Under the pieces are notes generated by a model, which was given only the letters and a program-made list of their open reading frames with translations, did not search any database and was not told the DNA's origin. A DNA stretch of 64,000 bases from Marasmius tenuissimus (lineage: Eukaryota; Basidiomycota; Agaricomycetes; Agaricales; Marasmiaceae), in contig JAQOTA010000053.1 of NCBI GenBank assembly GCA_029532415.1, forward strand, positions 3,720,001-3,784,000. Direction: 5' to 3'. A program made the position numbers and the translations under genes. This document shows positions 33,653-44,769 of this stretch, piece by piece (position 1 is the first letter of the stretch; each line of letters starts with the position of its first letter).

Positions 33653-34270
33653 TAGTGGAAGTGAAGGTCAGGAACACGATGGTCACGTTAGTTTGCGGTC
33701 AGGTGAAAGGCGTGGGGAGATATTGCCCAAACGTGGGTGCAGGAGGTCGTTGGCATTTGTTTTTGGGATAAAAATAAATCAGAATTGGGACCGATTGATG
33801 GCCAAATCAATATTGGTCCGATTAAAACAGGAAGTGCAGGAATTAACCACGAATCCCAGCCAAAAACTACCTCTGCCGCCGAAAAATTTAAATAGGACCT
33901 CCCAAATGCACGGCGATGAGCTTGAGTGGTTGCGCGAGGCCCTGAAAAGGCCAGACGAAATGGTGCGCATCCAGCTGCAAGAAATAAAACTGTTGTTTCC
34001 CGGGGCCCTCTTGACCTATTGGAGTCTTCAACAAGCCGAGCAGTTGTTCGCAAAGACGGTCCTGCCACTGGCAGATGGAGCCGCAATGTACCATCGTGCG
34101 CGAAAGTTTGAAAGGACCGTGCCGCGGAATTGTTATCTTACGAGTGGATACCCGCTGTCTCCCATGGTACGTACCTTCTGAATGTCCCAGCACTGTTGAC
34201 GCTGTATCCAGGCGACAGATTCGAGTTCCACCACCAGCTCGAGAAAACGGGCCGACAGAGTTGAGAGTTG

Positions 34271-34892
34271 CAGTATCATTCAACTCCTTGGCCACCTATA
34301 CAGCTTCCAGATATAGTGCAGACATCGACTCTCTCGATGATATCGAGCTGCTGTAGAATATTGTTCGGGTTGAGGGAGGTTGATGGGAGCGCCTGGAGGC
34401 GCAGAGTAGAATTTGAGCATCGGAACAACGGCGCCATCACCCTAAAGTCAACATCAATTCCCCCTCGCTTTTAACCACCATGTAGGTCTTTTTTCTGCGC
34501 TATTTCTCACCAGCTCTTTGCTATACCGTCTTGAAAAAAAAGACTGCGATTATCCCATGGCTTGATTTGTCCCTCAAGATAACCATCAAGTTAAATAACA
34601 CGAGGTAATAGCCTTACGACATGTTGATCCCAGCTTGGTTTCTGACATCTGCGTGCTCATCCAACTTCTCCGCCGCACCCAGTCGGTCTTATCCTCCATT
34701 CTCCGCCCTCCATAATCATTCTCTACCCTCCATTCTCTGCCCCTGCCCTCCGATCGTTTGGAGGAATAAACGATCGGAGAGCATCATGTGACTTCAACGC
34801 GTCGGTCACATGACCCTTGGACGTCATGTGACCATCATCAGAACTCTATAAAGAGTCTCGCACATCGACGCCTCTTTCCCTCATTGAACACC
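34271..34892. promoter_or_regulatory. Upstream region of the 421-aa membrane protein gene: inverted repeat, E-box cluster, TATA box
   Basis: Imperfect copies of 'ccctccattctc' fill about 34690-34750. A perfect 12-bp inverted repeat with an 8-nt loop lies at 34748-34779 (CTCCGATCGTTT / AAACGATCGGAG). Three E-box-type sites follow at 34784-34792, 34805-34814 and 34823-34832 (TCATGTGAC, GTCACATGAC, GTCATGTGAC). A TATAAA near 34848 is about 45 nt from the ATG. Confidence 0.6.
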
Positions 34893-36218
34893 ATGTTTAA
34901 AGTCATCTCTGAGTTTATCGCTCTCGCTCTCTCCGGTTGTCCACTTTCCAAGTGGCTCAACCGGGTACTTCATCCGCCAACCGTCGCTGTCGAGGAGGCT
35001 ATCATCCTGATACCAACTCGAACCTCCTTGCTCTTGCCCAGTAAGAGCTTGGACGTCCCCATTGTCAACCAGGGCAGCGACACGCTCTGGCTAATTGGTC
35101 TTGGTCTACTCGTATTGGTCTTTTTGTCCTCGCTTGCTTTGGTCTCGCAGAAGGTGTGTTACGTTTCTACCTCTGATTTCTACTTCCACTGACCTCTTTA
35201 CCTTCCCCACTAGGCATGGGCACGACGAGCTCTTGTACTGGCGTTCACTGTCCCAACTATTGCCCTCGTCACTCTCCGCCCTGCCCTTCTCGAGGCCTTG
35301 GCCTCTCTGGATGCCGTCGTCTTGCGCGACAACATTCTCGACTGGTTGGGACTCCCCATCGACGCGACTGCTAGCATGTCAGCACCGCCCGCCGCTGTCG
35401 TTGGATGCCTCATTCAGGATATGGCTCGCCTAGCGGACTTGTTCGTCTACTGGTCCGACCAGGCCTCGATTGCAGCCAACATCATCAAGTCTCGTGCCAT
35501 CGTCCTCGGTCTCTACATCGTCAAAAACGTTCTCGCCATTGTCGTTTCGGCTGTCAAAGCTCTTCAAACCGTCACACTCCCGACTAAGGATCAGCTCTTG
35601 ACTTCTGTGAATGCTCATTGGTCGTTTTTGGCTCTCCGGTCGTGCATGGAAACTGTCACCTATCGATTCATGTCGTCGCTCACTGCACACCGGCCATCAT
35701 CTCGTTCCAACCCCCTCTTCCAGCTCCTGAAATCGCTTCGCATCGCGTTCTTCGATGCCAGGAAGGCCTTCACCCACTGGCTCTCCTTCAACATCCGTCT
35801 CTTCCTCGAATCCTATGTTATGGTCACTTGGACCCTCGCTGTAATCATCTTTGTCAGGCAGGACGACATAGTCAACTACGCCCGTCGCAGCTACATATTG
35901 GACAAGATCTGCAAGATCCCCTCCATCATTCTAAGCCTCGAATCTGGCGACACTTTCTATCCCATGTTTGGTCCCTTCTCCTATGAATTCACCGTCACTC
36001 TACCCAACCGGGAGCAAGTCAAGGCCTGCGACCTTCGCAGCTTCCGTATCGAGCGTGGTCTATGGGACGATAGCCGGTGGTTCGACCGTGAAGAGGTCGG
36101 AGCACCCTCGAAGGGCGGGTGGTATGAGAAGACGTGGAAGTATGGGTACGCCTGGTTCAATCTCTACGTTGTCGTTGCTCCGAAAGTCGGGTCGGATGCA
36201 ACACCATTACTCCCTTAA
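34893..36218 (+). CDS. Predicted membrane protein, 421 aa, unknown function
   Basis: Two exons (34893-35153 and 35214-36218), phase-0 junction. Hydrophobic segments occur at residues ~65-84 (LWLIGLGLLVLVFLSSLALV), ~90-110 (ALVLAFTVPTIALVTLRPAL) and ~155-190, with another near SYVMVTWTLAVIIFV. A soluble C-terminus of about 110 residues ends the protein (FERIERGLWDDSRWF-like, KYGYAWFNLYVVVAPKV). I recognise no domain. The core promoter is well formed (TATAAA, three E-boxes), so this is probably a real expressed gene. It lies just beyond repeat copy A. Confidence 0.7.
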
Positions 36219-37654
36219 ACGTCAACCATCATCCTTCTCAATCATCTTCGTCGTACCGGTCCTGGAATATTCGTCAACGCTACAGTCTACCGCACATCCT
36301 ATCGACATCGCTATCCTACTTCGCGGGACGAAGGTTCGAACGGAGAGAAAATGGAGGAAAACCTGTTACTCATCATACAGTGGGGCGTGGTGTTGCTCTG
36401 TGGACAGTGGCTGCACACCTTGGTGTCTTGAGCTTTGCTCGACCCCGTCCTGGCCTTTGCGCCAAATAATGCCGCTGGAGGTTAGAGCTGTGGGCCGAAC
36501 CCCACACCACTGCTCGCGGTGTGCTCCCTTCACAAGGGTATAGGGAGGTGATGCGTTGGCCGCATCTCAGCCTGTAGACTCAAGCTGTGCCACTTGAGCC
36601 CTGTACCTAGCCTTTGGGCTGAAACCAGCCAATGGGGACGACAGACACGGGCACAAACCAGGTTATAAGTGGTTGAATGATACGCAACCGCTTCGGTGTG
36701 GCTACCGGGCCGTGGAGGCCAAACATGCCTGGGGGAGGTGGAGGGCAAGCGTGACGGGTGGTGCGCTTCCTCTACACGGTACAGGGAGATGGTCGTAGTG
36801 GCGACTGTCTTTTACTCGAGCTGTGTCTCTCGAGCTCTGTACCGGGCCTTGGGCCTTAAACTATTCACCGAGGGAGGGGGGGATAGCGCGACGGGTAGCG
36901 TGCTTTCTCTCCATGGTATTGGGGTGTGATGGCAAACACCAACGGATCCTCGAGAACGTGTCACTTGAGTCCAGTACCAGGCCTTGGGCCGAAACCCAGC
37001 CAGTAGATAGATACTGGGAGCAAATAAACAGCACAAATGTGCGCTCCCCCCTGTCGTTGTGTGATCTGAGTTCTGAGATTGAGTGAACGAGTTCAAAGTT
37101 GAGATTGCTTGAAACCTGAGTTTTTTCATGCAAATTTGACATGCTCATCTTCTTTCCGAATCATGATGTCTTTCACCCTATTGCAATTTGCCTACCAGAC
37201 GGTTCAAGAGCCCGAGGACGTAGCCAATATGATAGTTCCGGTTTTCTACCTTCGTTTTCATTCGCTCATCATTTCAGCCTCAAGTTTCTACGGAGCAGTT
37301 CGTTCACAAAGCCAATGATTGGATGGGAATCGCTACAGCCTAGTCGGACGACCGGAGCGTACGCTCTCGGGCAGATCACGCTCAGAGGGCGTTGGCTTAT
37401 CCAGCTCTTTGAACTCTTCGAAGGTACGCGGTGTAGGTCGATGGTACAGTGTCTTCTGTATTAGTACAATACGACGTCGTTGGTTTCCGGTAGCCTTTCA
37501 TCATCTTTCATCGGTCAAAACAAAACAGTATATTACAAATTTCGGGCCAAAAAGTGCCGTTGGAATGAACTCCCTCTGTGCGTTGGAGCGCGTACAATGA
37601 TATCAAGAGAGTATCGATTCTGCCTTCCATCGCTCGACAGTGCGGTCTTCACGC
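36219..37654. other. Intergenic with a degenerate tandem repeat
   Basis: Apart from the repeat at 36520-37030, only short ORFs without motifs are seen. The 3' UTRs of the two convergent flanking genes should lie here. Confidence 0.5.
36520..37030. repeat. Degenerate tandem repeat, about three units
   Basis: The block 'cacttgagccctgtacctag'/'cctttgggctgaaaccagcc' near 36590 recurs as 'tctcgagctctgtaccgggc'/'cttgggccttaaac' near 36828 and 'cacttgagtccagtaccagg'/'ccttgggccgaaacccagcc' near 36961. A second block, 'gcgtgacgggtggtgcgctt'/'ggtacagggagatgg', recurs as 'gcgcgacgggtagcgtgctt'/'ggtattggggtgtgatgg'. Unit lengths differ, so copies have drifted with indels. Confidence 0.65.
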
Positions 37655-40600
37655 TCATGGAGTAGTCGTCATAATAATGCGCGAAATCACATCTTGCAGC
37701 CTTTTCACTTCCTCTTTCGCCAGTGTCGCGTTCTTCTCAAACGTGATAGACTCGGTGAGTGCTGGGAAGGTGGTTGCGCCGTATCCTACGTCAATGAAAG
37801 ACAGTGAGTCGGATGTCAAGTCAACAAGAGGAACATGGACCACGAAGACCTACCCAGCCACTTCCCAGGAGCGACACCCAAGTGTTTATACCACTCACGT
37901 TCCGGGATCCCGCCCTCAGAGATGAATCCCCTCTCGAAAGCAATCAACTTTTCGTTGATGATTCGAATGTGTTTCACGACCCGAACGAGGCGGCGAATAA
38001 GCCACCCCGGCCAGTGATGGCGTGGATGATCGCTGCTGTGACCACATCCTTCCTGCATCTCCTGGCCAACACCATCCTCAAATCTCTCAGCGAGCGAGAC
38101 AGCCCACCCATAGTTCACATCCATGCGCTCTTCCTCTTCGCTCCCATCGTCCTCGTCGTGATGATGATGTCCATGATGCTTCTTACACTCCCTTCCAAAC
38201 ACTTTCTTCTGCCACTTGCACCATTCTTTCCAAAGCTTTCTCCTCAACTTCCTCATCCTCTTACGATGCTTCCTTAGCTGCCTGAGTACATCAATGAGCT
38301 CTCTCTCAGCAGCCAATTTCTCGAAGTCGAGGGCCAACGAGGCGGCCTGGAGAGCCCCAATGGATTTGCGTAGAGGGCTAAGATCGACTTTGATATCATC
38401 AGCGTCGGAAACTATTGCTTCAACCCTGAGCGTAGAGCGATCAACAAAGGGAACGTAGCTATAACACAGACATGTCTGGGACGTACTCATCGAGGTAATT
38501 ATCCAGCTCGTGTGCATAATGCGTGGTGTTGAACGGCAGGATAGGCGGCTGAGCAATTCGGAGGGCGACGAGACCAAGGTGCTTCGCCGTGGCCACCTGT
38601 ACGAGTTGAGATGAGTGTTCATTCATTGCGCAGACCGGCCCGCGAAAGCGATATTCACTTACATGTCGATGGAACCCAGGATCAGCATACTTCTCTTGGA
38701 ACCTCGGCGAATCGTAGATCGAATGGTAATGATACACAGGATCGTGAAGAGTCGAGGAGAACCCGTTGTTCGTACTTGCAATCTATCCACAACACGGTCA
38801 AGGTATAAGTAACCCAGTCTAGGATCACACGAGGCATACGTACCCCCAACCTCTGCAAAAACACTGTATAATCACTCCCAGACCCCAGCACACCGACACC
38901 AAGCGCGTCCGTCTGCTTCGCACCCAGTTTTGACTCGCGAACGGCGAGTGCCTCTTCATCCATTATGCCCTGGCCAAAGAGGTTGCCGGTATCCTTCGTC
39001 GCATCCCATAACGTAGCATTCTCCCTCGTGGGATGTGGTAGATCTTCACCAGCAGTACGAAGGACATGAGCAAGGAGAGGAGTAGCATCCGCATGGAATT
39101 GAGATCCTGAGGCTCCGACATCTATCGGGAAAGGACATATTAGGGTTCCCGAAGTCAAAATGGGCAAGGAGCGGGTACACACCAACGTTGAGATACGCCA
39201 CAACATTCTTCGAAAGGAACTCGGCAAAGTCTTCACCCCATTCCGTACTACCAATCAGACCGTACTCTTCAGCATCCCAACTGGCGAAGACGACGGTCCG
39301 TAGGGGTTTCCAGCCCTTCTCGAGTAGTTTGCCGAAACCACGGATTACCTCAGATATTGAAGCCGTTCCGCTAGTGGGGTCGGCTGCACCGAGAACCCAC
39401 GCTGAACGGGGAAGTGGTACGTCAGAAGAAAGGTTTTGGGGAGACAATACGATAAACGAGGACCCACCATCCCGATGATTCCCAACAACAACGATTTCAT
39501 CTTTAATCCACCCAGGGACAACCCCAATGGTATTCCAAATCGGCGTAACCTTATTATCAACTGCAATGAACACAATCAACAACCCTCCGTATCCCGGCCC
39601 TCGAACAAGGCTTACCTTTGTTGTACAGCCTGACCATTCCATCCCACTTCTTCGCAACCGGATCCTTCCCATCCAACATTCCCAAAAGCCTCTTCGCGTT
39701 CGCCCACGAGATAGGAAGACTAGGGATCTTTGGAATATTCTCTCCGTCCGTCCGCGTCGCGTTCTCGTACGATGGATAGCCTGGTGTCGTCGGATCCCCT
39801 GGATAGAGAGACAGGTACTGAACACTGCCTCGTTGTATAGAGGTCGGGTTGCGAGCGGGTCCGTGCGGATATCTGAGGGTTCAAATCGTATAAGCAAAGT
39901 CACGTTTAGGTAAGTAACGAACGGCTCACGTTTTGTAACCATTTTCGATGGTGACTGTTCCATCATCTTTGGGATCGCTGAAGATGAGGACACCAGCTGC
40001 ACCGAGTTCTTGTGCAGCTTTGATCTAGTGTAAAGAAGGGGTGTTGTATGAGCATGGGAAGTATCTGAAAGCGAAACGCATACTTTGAGGCCACGGAAGT
40101 TGCCCCCGTAACGAGCTAAGGCAATCTTCCCAGTAAAGTTGACGCCATCTTTTACGAGTGCATCGTAGTCCTAGCAATCGCGCCATCTTTAGACTCAAAC
40201 TTTCACGACCAGTATAGATGTACTCAGAGTCACCTCCTTCGCTCCATAATTCACGTATACCAACTGCAAATCGGTCAGCAACTGCGCATCATCGAGAGGG
40301 AAACACAACTTGCCTTGCCTCTGACATCTCCGTTCGCACTCAGCCCATGGAATGCCGTCACGGCATCGGCATATTTCGCCGCTTCCGGATCCAGTTCGTC
40401 CGGCTGCTCCTCTAAATCGAACTTCCAGACGAGATTTCCATCCTTATCGAGCGCCTCCAACGCGTGTTCAACGGGAGTGTTCATCACAGGGTAATAGACG
40501 TCAATCCACGCGGTGGGTTTCTTGAGCTTGGGAATGGAGAGCGTGGCCTTTTGGGATTCAGGAGAGCCTGCAGGGAAAATAGGAATGTCTTTGTCTCCTT

Positions 40601-41085
40601 GTTCATCGTCGGAATAGTGAGAGTGAATTCCGAGAGTAGTCTGGAGGAACGAGAGAAAGTCTTTGGCCGTTTGCAAATCTTGTTCTGAACCTGCAAGATG
40701 TGGCTTGCTAGCGTAGTGGCGAACTGTCTTCATCGCCGATTTTGGGTCGGGTACCTCCCTGTACGAACATTGAGCCTAAGAACGGATTGACAGGGTGTTG
40801 ATAATATACGTACAAGAATTGCTTTTCCGCCAGCTTAGGTGGGAGATACCGATGTCTGTGCTTGTGTCCTTTCTTTGGTGAGTGGTGGCCATGACCAAGG
40901 GTCAGACTTATCCCACCGCTGTACCAGTAACTTGCGAGGTGGGCACTAAGAATGAGCGCGAGTGCCAACTTGACAAAGAACCACGCAGTCCGACGAGGCT
41001 GTCTCTTGACGGTCGTAGTCGTCGGAACTGGAATTTCTGACTTATAGGTTGGATTGTCCTCGTTGAGGCCCTTGGGAATCGCCAT
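37655..41085 (-). CDS. M28B zinc peptidase, glutamate carboxypeptidase II / Vps70-like
   Basis: Thirteen exons: 40814-41085, 40314-40758, 40234-40263, 40084-40170, 39930-40024, 39616-39872, 39468-39560, 39183-39401, 38844-39121, 38663-38782, 38487-38596, 37854-38458, 37655-37785; 913 aa. A single N-terminal transmembrane helix (WFFVKLALALILSAHLASYW) makes it a type II membrane protein. A PA domain (LVYVNYGAKEDYDALVKDGV ... IENGYKTYPHGPARNPTSIQ) is followed by the peptidase core with all zinc ligands: NHRDAWVLGAADPTSGTAS, FASWDAEEYGLIGS, YLNVDVGASG and HYHSIYDS. The C-terminal TFR-dimerisation domain contains a long Lys/Arg/His insertion (RKHRKRMRKLRRKLWKEW, then HHGHHHHDEDDGSEEEE) not usual in the family. 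Intron 2 is a GC-AG intron (donor at 40313). Likely a secretory-pathway or vacuolar carboxypeptidase. Confidence 0.92.
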
Positions 41086-41730
41086 GATGGTGGTGGAGAG
41101 AGAGAACCTGAGCCTGAGAGTCTGAGGGTTTTGCTTCCGCAGCGGCGGTCACGTCTTCCATGACGCGAACGGAAGACCCAGACTGTTCTATTTCGGTAAG
41201 CAGGGTCGAATCGAAGCGTTGAGTTGGAGAGAACCTATATCGAGAACGGAAGAGGACAAGTCTTCCCAGGCTTTGAATGATAAAGTTCATATAAAAATCT
41301 CACATCAACCGTCCCGCGTTCGTAGTTGTTCAGAACAGCCATGATCTTTCTTGCCTTTGCCGCCTCCAAAACGGAACGTGCCCAAGTTCTGAATCTCTCT
41401 CTGGCAAGCCTAGATCTCAAAATCATGCGGAAATTCGGACTGTGAGCTATAATTCCTGTTACAAAGGTAGACCAAACGCGCGGACGCCAGGCTCTGCTTT
41501 AAAACTATGGCTCGTACGCCCCCAGTTGAGACCATCACTTGGACCAGCGTCGTCTTCGGGGCGGTATGATCTCCCATATGGCCGATTAGGGTGCTGCGTG
41601 GACAGCCGTAATCAGTGGTGAGCTAACGGTCATGAAATTTCAGATAAAGCTTCCTTACCAGGTCCCGTTCTCACCATCATCCTCCCAGCTCTACTCTTTC
41701 GCTTCCACGCTCACTACTTGGTATTTCCTC
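41086..41730. other. Divergent region with one possible small minus-strand gene
   Basis: A minus-strand ORF at 41235-41426 starts MILRSRLARERFRTWARSVL and reaches a GTGAG donor after about 41 codons (ERGTVD). Several acceptors are possible downstream and none gives a clearly coding continuation, so it may be a small gene whose 3' end abuts the M28 peptidase start, or noise. The plus-strand ORF from 41632 only extends the next gene upstream. Confidence 0.25.
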
Positions 41731-42470
41731 ATGCCACTCCTTACCAAAATCGCGAAAACAACAGCCCTTGGTGGCGCTACAGGTCTGGGAACCTTCCTAT
41801 TCCTCACCCGCAAGAATGAGTTTGTCCCAATGGACCCGTCTAACTCGCCTCTCTTCCACTCGCGACACTACAAATCTTGGAATCCCAACGACAATGCGAC
41901 AACGCACGACGATTGTATGAGAAAGGTTCCTCTCGACCAGATCAGACCAGAGCTTTTGCAGAAGGAGGGTGAGCTCGTTCGGGCATTTGTAGCAGGGGTA
42001 TGGAGTAGTACAGGTGAGCAATCTTTGCAGTCAAACGGTCAAACGCGTCTCATCGACAACTGACACGTACCATTCCAGGTTACGCACCTCAGAGGGCATA
42101 TCTCCACAAGAAATACTATGGCGACAAGACCAAGGAGCAACTCTGGACACCTGAGCAGTTCAAACAATCTTCATACGAACTCGGCACCCAAATCACTGAC
42201 CACTTTGAGGTCATCGAACGTAGCCCGAACAGTGTCCTCGTACGTTGCGGTGATTCTCCTTCCAACAATGACCGCGAAATGGACGGAATATTTGAGCTGA
42301 CTACGGAGGTGAAGCGCGAAGAGGGTGTCGCAGAGTTCCATATGCGTACGGTAATGTGGCAGGTGAAGGGCAAGACGGATAAGCCACCAATGCCCTCGTT
42401 CGTGCAATGGCTACACCAACAGTACGACAAGCTGTGGATGGAGACTGGTCTTTGGAATGTGAAGCGATGA
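41731..42470 (+). CDS. Conserved fungal protein, probably mitochondrial, unknown function
   Basis: Two exons (41731-42013 and 42079-42470) give 224 aa from ATG 41731; an in-frame ATG at 41632 would add 33 residues. The sequence agrees with a widespread uncharacterised fungal family: a short N-terminal hydrophobic segment (TALGGATGLGTFLFLTR), NEFVPMDPSNSPLFHS, then ATHDDCMRKVPLDQIRPELL, YAPQRAYLHKKYYGD, ELGTQITDHFEVIERSPNSV, and VQWLHQQYDKLWMETGLWNV at the end. I recall members of this family being found in mitochondria, but no molecular role is established to my knowledge. Length and motifs are normal. Confidence 0.8.
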
Positions 42471-43640
42471 TAGAGATTAGAATTCAAGGACAATGTTTTC
42501 AGTACACTCCCAGATCGAGTTGTATGAGACTCTGCATTCTGTGAGTGCCGCGCATTTCGCCCTCAATTCGTGGTATGGAGGGAAGCAGGGTCAATTGCGT
42601 GTATCCTTGGTGTATCCCCAAGTTTTGCAAACTCGACTCCTTGCGCTGTAGGCGCCCGCTCGTGCGAGACCGTCACCCTCGCAACACCCTCGAATCCTCC
42701 TGCTCTTTTTCTACCATCGAGTTGTGGTACGGGAAACTTTTTTGGGGCTATCAAAATGGCCCTCTTTCGCATCAGAAAGTTTTGAAGGCATTCGTCGACT
42801 CCAAGATACGATTGAGCCATTTATACTGCTGAACCTCTAAGCCTCAAGCTCCAGCGGAGCCTAGAGTGAGCCCACACGAACTAATTCACCTATTGGTATG
42901 GGCACCCTAATTGTGCATTGTGCTACTGCAGCCTCACCGTGACTGTCGGAACGGTTACAATCAGTATCGTTCTGATTCGTGCTCCTCAGCTCATCCGACT
43001 GCCTCTCGTCCATAGTTTACTAGTCCCTTTGCACAAAGTGTTCCGTTTGTAGTCAGCGTATCTACTCAGGGTTCTTACCGTCAACTTGGGGGACTGTGGC
43101 GTTGTCGGACGGGAAGGGTTTTGGCTGTGATGATCTTTTGGTCGTCTGCCCAAAATCGGACGAATCCTATCTGATCCTATCTATTGCGTGAGGGGGGGGG
43201 GAGCATGGACGAGAGAGCTTCGTGTACAGCGTGTAGAGTTGCGTGAATGTATCGATTCTTCCACCACTCACACTTGTTGGAAGCCGACCATATTCAGTCG
43301 CTTATAGTAGACAGACTTTCATTGCAATCAAACTCTGACTTACCGAGTCACCGGTTGAAGGCCCCCTCACATCTCCCGAAGTCTTCACGAAACATTCTTC
43401 ACGGGCTATTAGGGGCCTTTGCGGCCGTGAAGGGCGTCGTGAAGGGACAATGATTACGTCGCGCTGCGTCGATTGCATTCAGAAAGTGGCCAACTGCGGC
43501 ATCGATCCTGCTTCAATGCGAGCTAGCGACAGGCGACTCCTAACTTGATCAGAACCTGGTCCAGCCCGGGGGAATATTCCTGCATAACGCTCCTAACCCT
43601 CTGCTCACAACTACGTTGACTTGACGATTTCACGGTGTCC
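42471..43640. other. Intergenic, no gene seen
   Basis: About 1.17 kb with only short overlapping ORFs. A G-run of about ten bases lies at 43188-43200. The promoter of the gene at 43641 is expected at the right end. Confidence 0.5.
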
Positions 43641-44425
43641 ATGCTTGCTGATTTTTTGCTGTCAACCGTAGCAGGGGTTGTGGCGGGACTAGTGCTCGGT
43701 GGTACGTTCTTCTCTACTTATGAGGATGAGGGGCGTCGTTTGGCTGAACTTGCAACCGTATGGTAGGAGGCCCGAAACAACTGGAAATCCGGGTCCTGGG
43801 GACCTCGCATTCTGATGCGGCAGCCAAAGCACTAGTTCAAGTCCAGAAACGCATACCAGCAACCCTTCTTGAAGAACCGGACGTCGAGGGAGCGCTGGAA
43901 GGGGACCCTATACCGACCATCTCTTGTCAAGGAAGTCGTACCGAGCTTGCCCGATTACCTCCGCACTTCGAGACTTGGAGAACTCTACAAGATACCTTCG
44001 AAACTGAAACAGCCGAATGGAAGAAGGTCGAACAACGATTAAAGAAGGAATTGTCCGAGTTTAAAGTCCTCGCTGAGTCTTGGAAAGATCTGGACTCTCG
44101 CTGCGACCGCGTTCAAGAGGGTATCCGGATTCTTGCATCTCGACAGGGGGAGCTTGAGCATGAGTCTGAGGCGGACAGCGATACAGAGACGGTCTTTTTG
44201 GATGCTAATGACTCTGGAGAGGAGGAGTTGCCTGGTTACGAAGAGGCAAACAAACCACCTCCGCCACCAGCACAAGCCCACCATCTGAATGCACTGGGAC
44301 GAATCCCGATAAAACAAGCTTTAGGCGTTGAGACTGGTAGCGGTGTCCCGCAGAAGACGCTCGACCTGAATATCACGCTGAATGACCACAGTGACTGTCA
44401 GTTGCCATCCTTCACCCGGTTATAA
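43641..44425 (+). CDS. Small membrane-anchored coiled-coil protein, unknown function
   Basis: Two exons (43641-43701 and 43767-44425) give 239 aa. The N-terminus MLADFLLSTVAGVVAGLVLG is one hydrophobic helix with small-residue (Gly/Ala) spacing, likely a membrane anchor. Residues ~90-140 are strongly helical and charged (FETETAEWKKVEQRLKKELS ... RVQEGIRILASRQGELEHES), a probable coiled coil. An acidic stretch (ESEADSDTETVFLDANDSGE) and ELPGYEEANKPPPPP follow. No family is recognised. The intron splits a Gly codon within the anchor; without splicing the first exon would stop after about 41 codons, which supports the model. Confidence 0.6.
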
Positions 44426-44769
44426 GACTTCACTTACGCTTACATTGATGATCTGCAGCCCGCCTCCAGCACATCGTTCCGCTGGAAGGCATGGACGTCA
44501 GCATAAACTTGACGGTACACTACCTACGGCCCCAGGACTCCGAGTCTGCGAAAGGAAAGAGTACTGTCAGAAAAGATGCCGGTGGTATTTGATGCTCAAG
44601 CTTTGAATTACTTCAACCGACCGTTGGTTGAACAGAAGGATAATATACTGGCGAATCAGTTTTGAGGCTTGAGGCCGCTACGCTCGCAGGCTGGACTTGA
44701 CCGTATATATGTAGGAAACACGCACATGGTTGTTATACTTGTAGGTAAAGAGTCTGTACAGGGTTTTGA
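44426..44769. other. Convergent 3' region, no gene seen
   Basis: About 340 bp between the stop of the coiled-coil protein gene and the stop of the GH31 gene. Confidence 0.5.

Larger units (their letters stand above)
30350..34270. repeat. Large dispersed repeat, copy A
   Basis: The sequence matches 55770-58765 in the same orientation over long colinear stretches. It holds a three-module tandem array, two small minus-strand ORFs and a tail ('gtcaggtgaaaggcgtgggg' in both). Copy A has about 1.07 kb (32578-33652) that copy B lacks, and B has about 190 bp (58295-58485) that A lacks. No transposase, reverse transcriptase, terminal inverted repeat or LTR was recognised, so the mechanism of spread is unknown. 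Confidence 0.85.

Noticed and set aside
33627..34181. 184-codon plus-strand ORF in the tail of repeat copy A
   Set aside because: The frame is not preserved in copy B, which has small indels and a 190-bp insertion, so it is probably not coding.
30350..34270. Repeat A/B as a retrotransposon with LTRs
   Set aside because: The two copies lie 25 kb apart with ordinary genes between them and no gag/pol-type domains were found, so they are not the LTRs of one element.
39860..39880. 'gggttcaaatc' resembling a tRNA T-loop
   Set aside because: It lies in an intron of the M28B gene and no acceptor stem or D-arm can be built around it.
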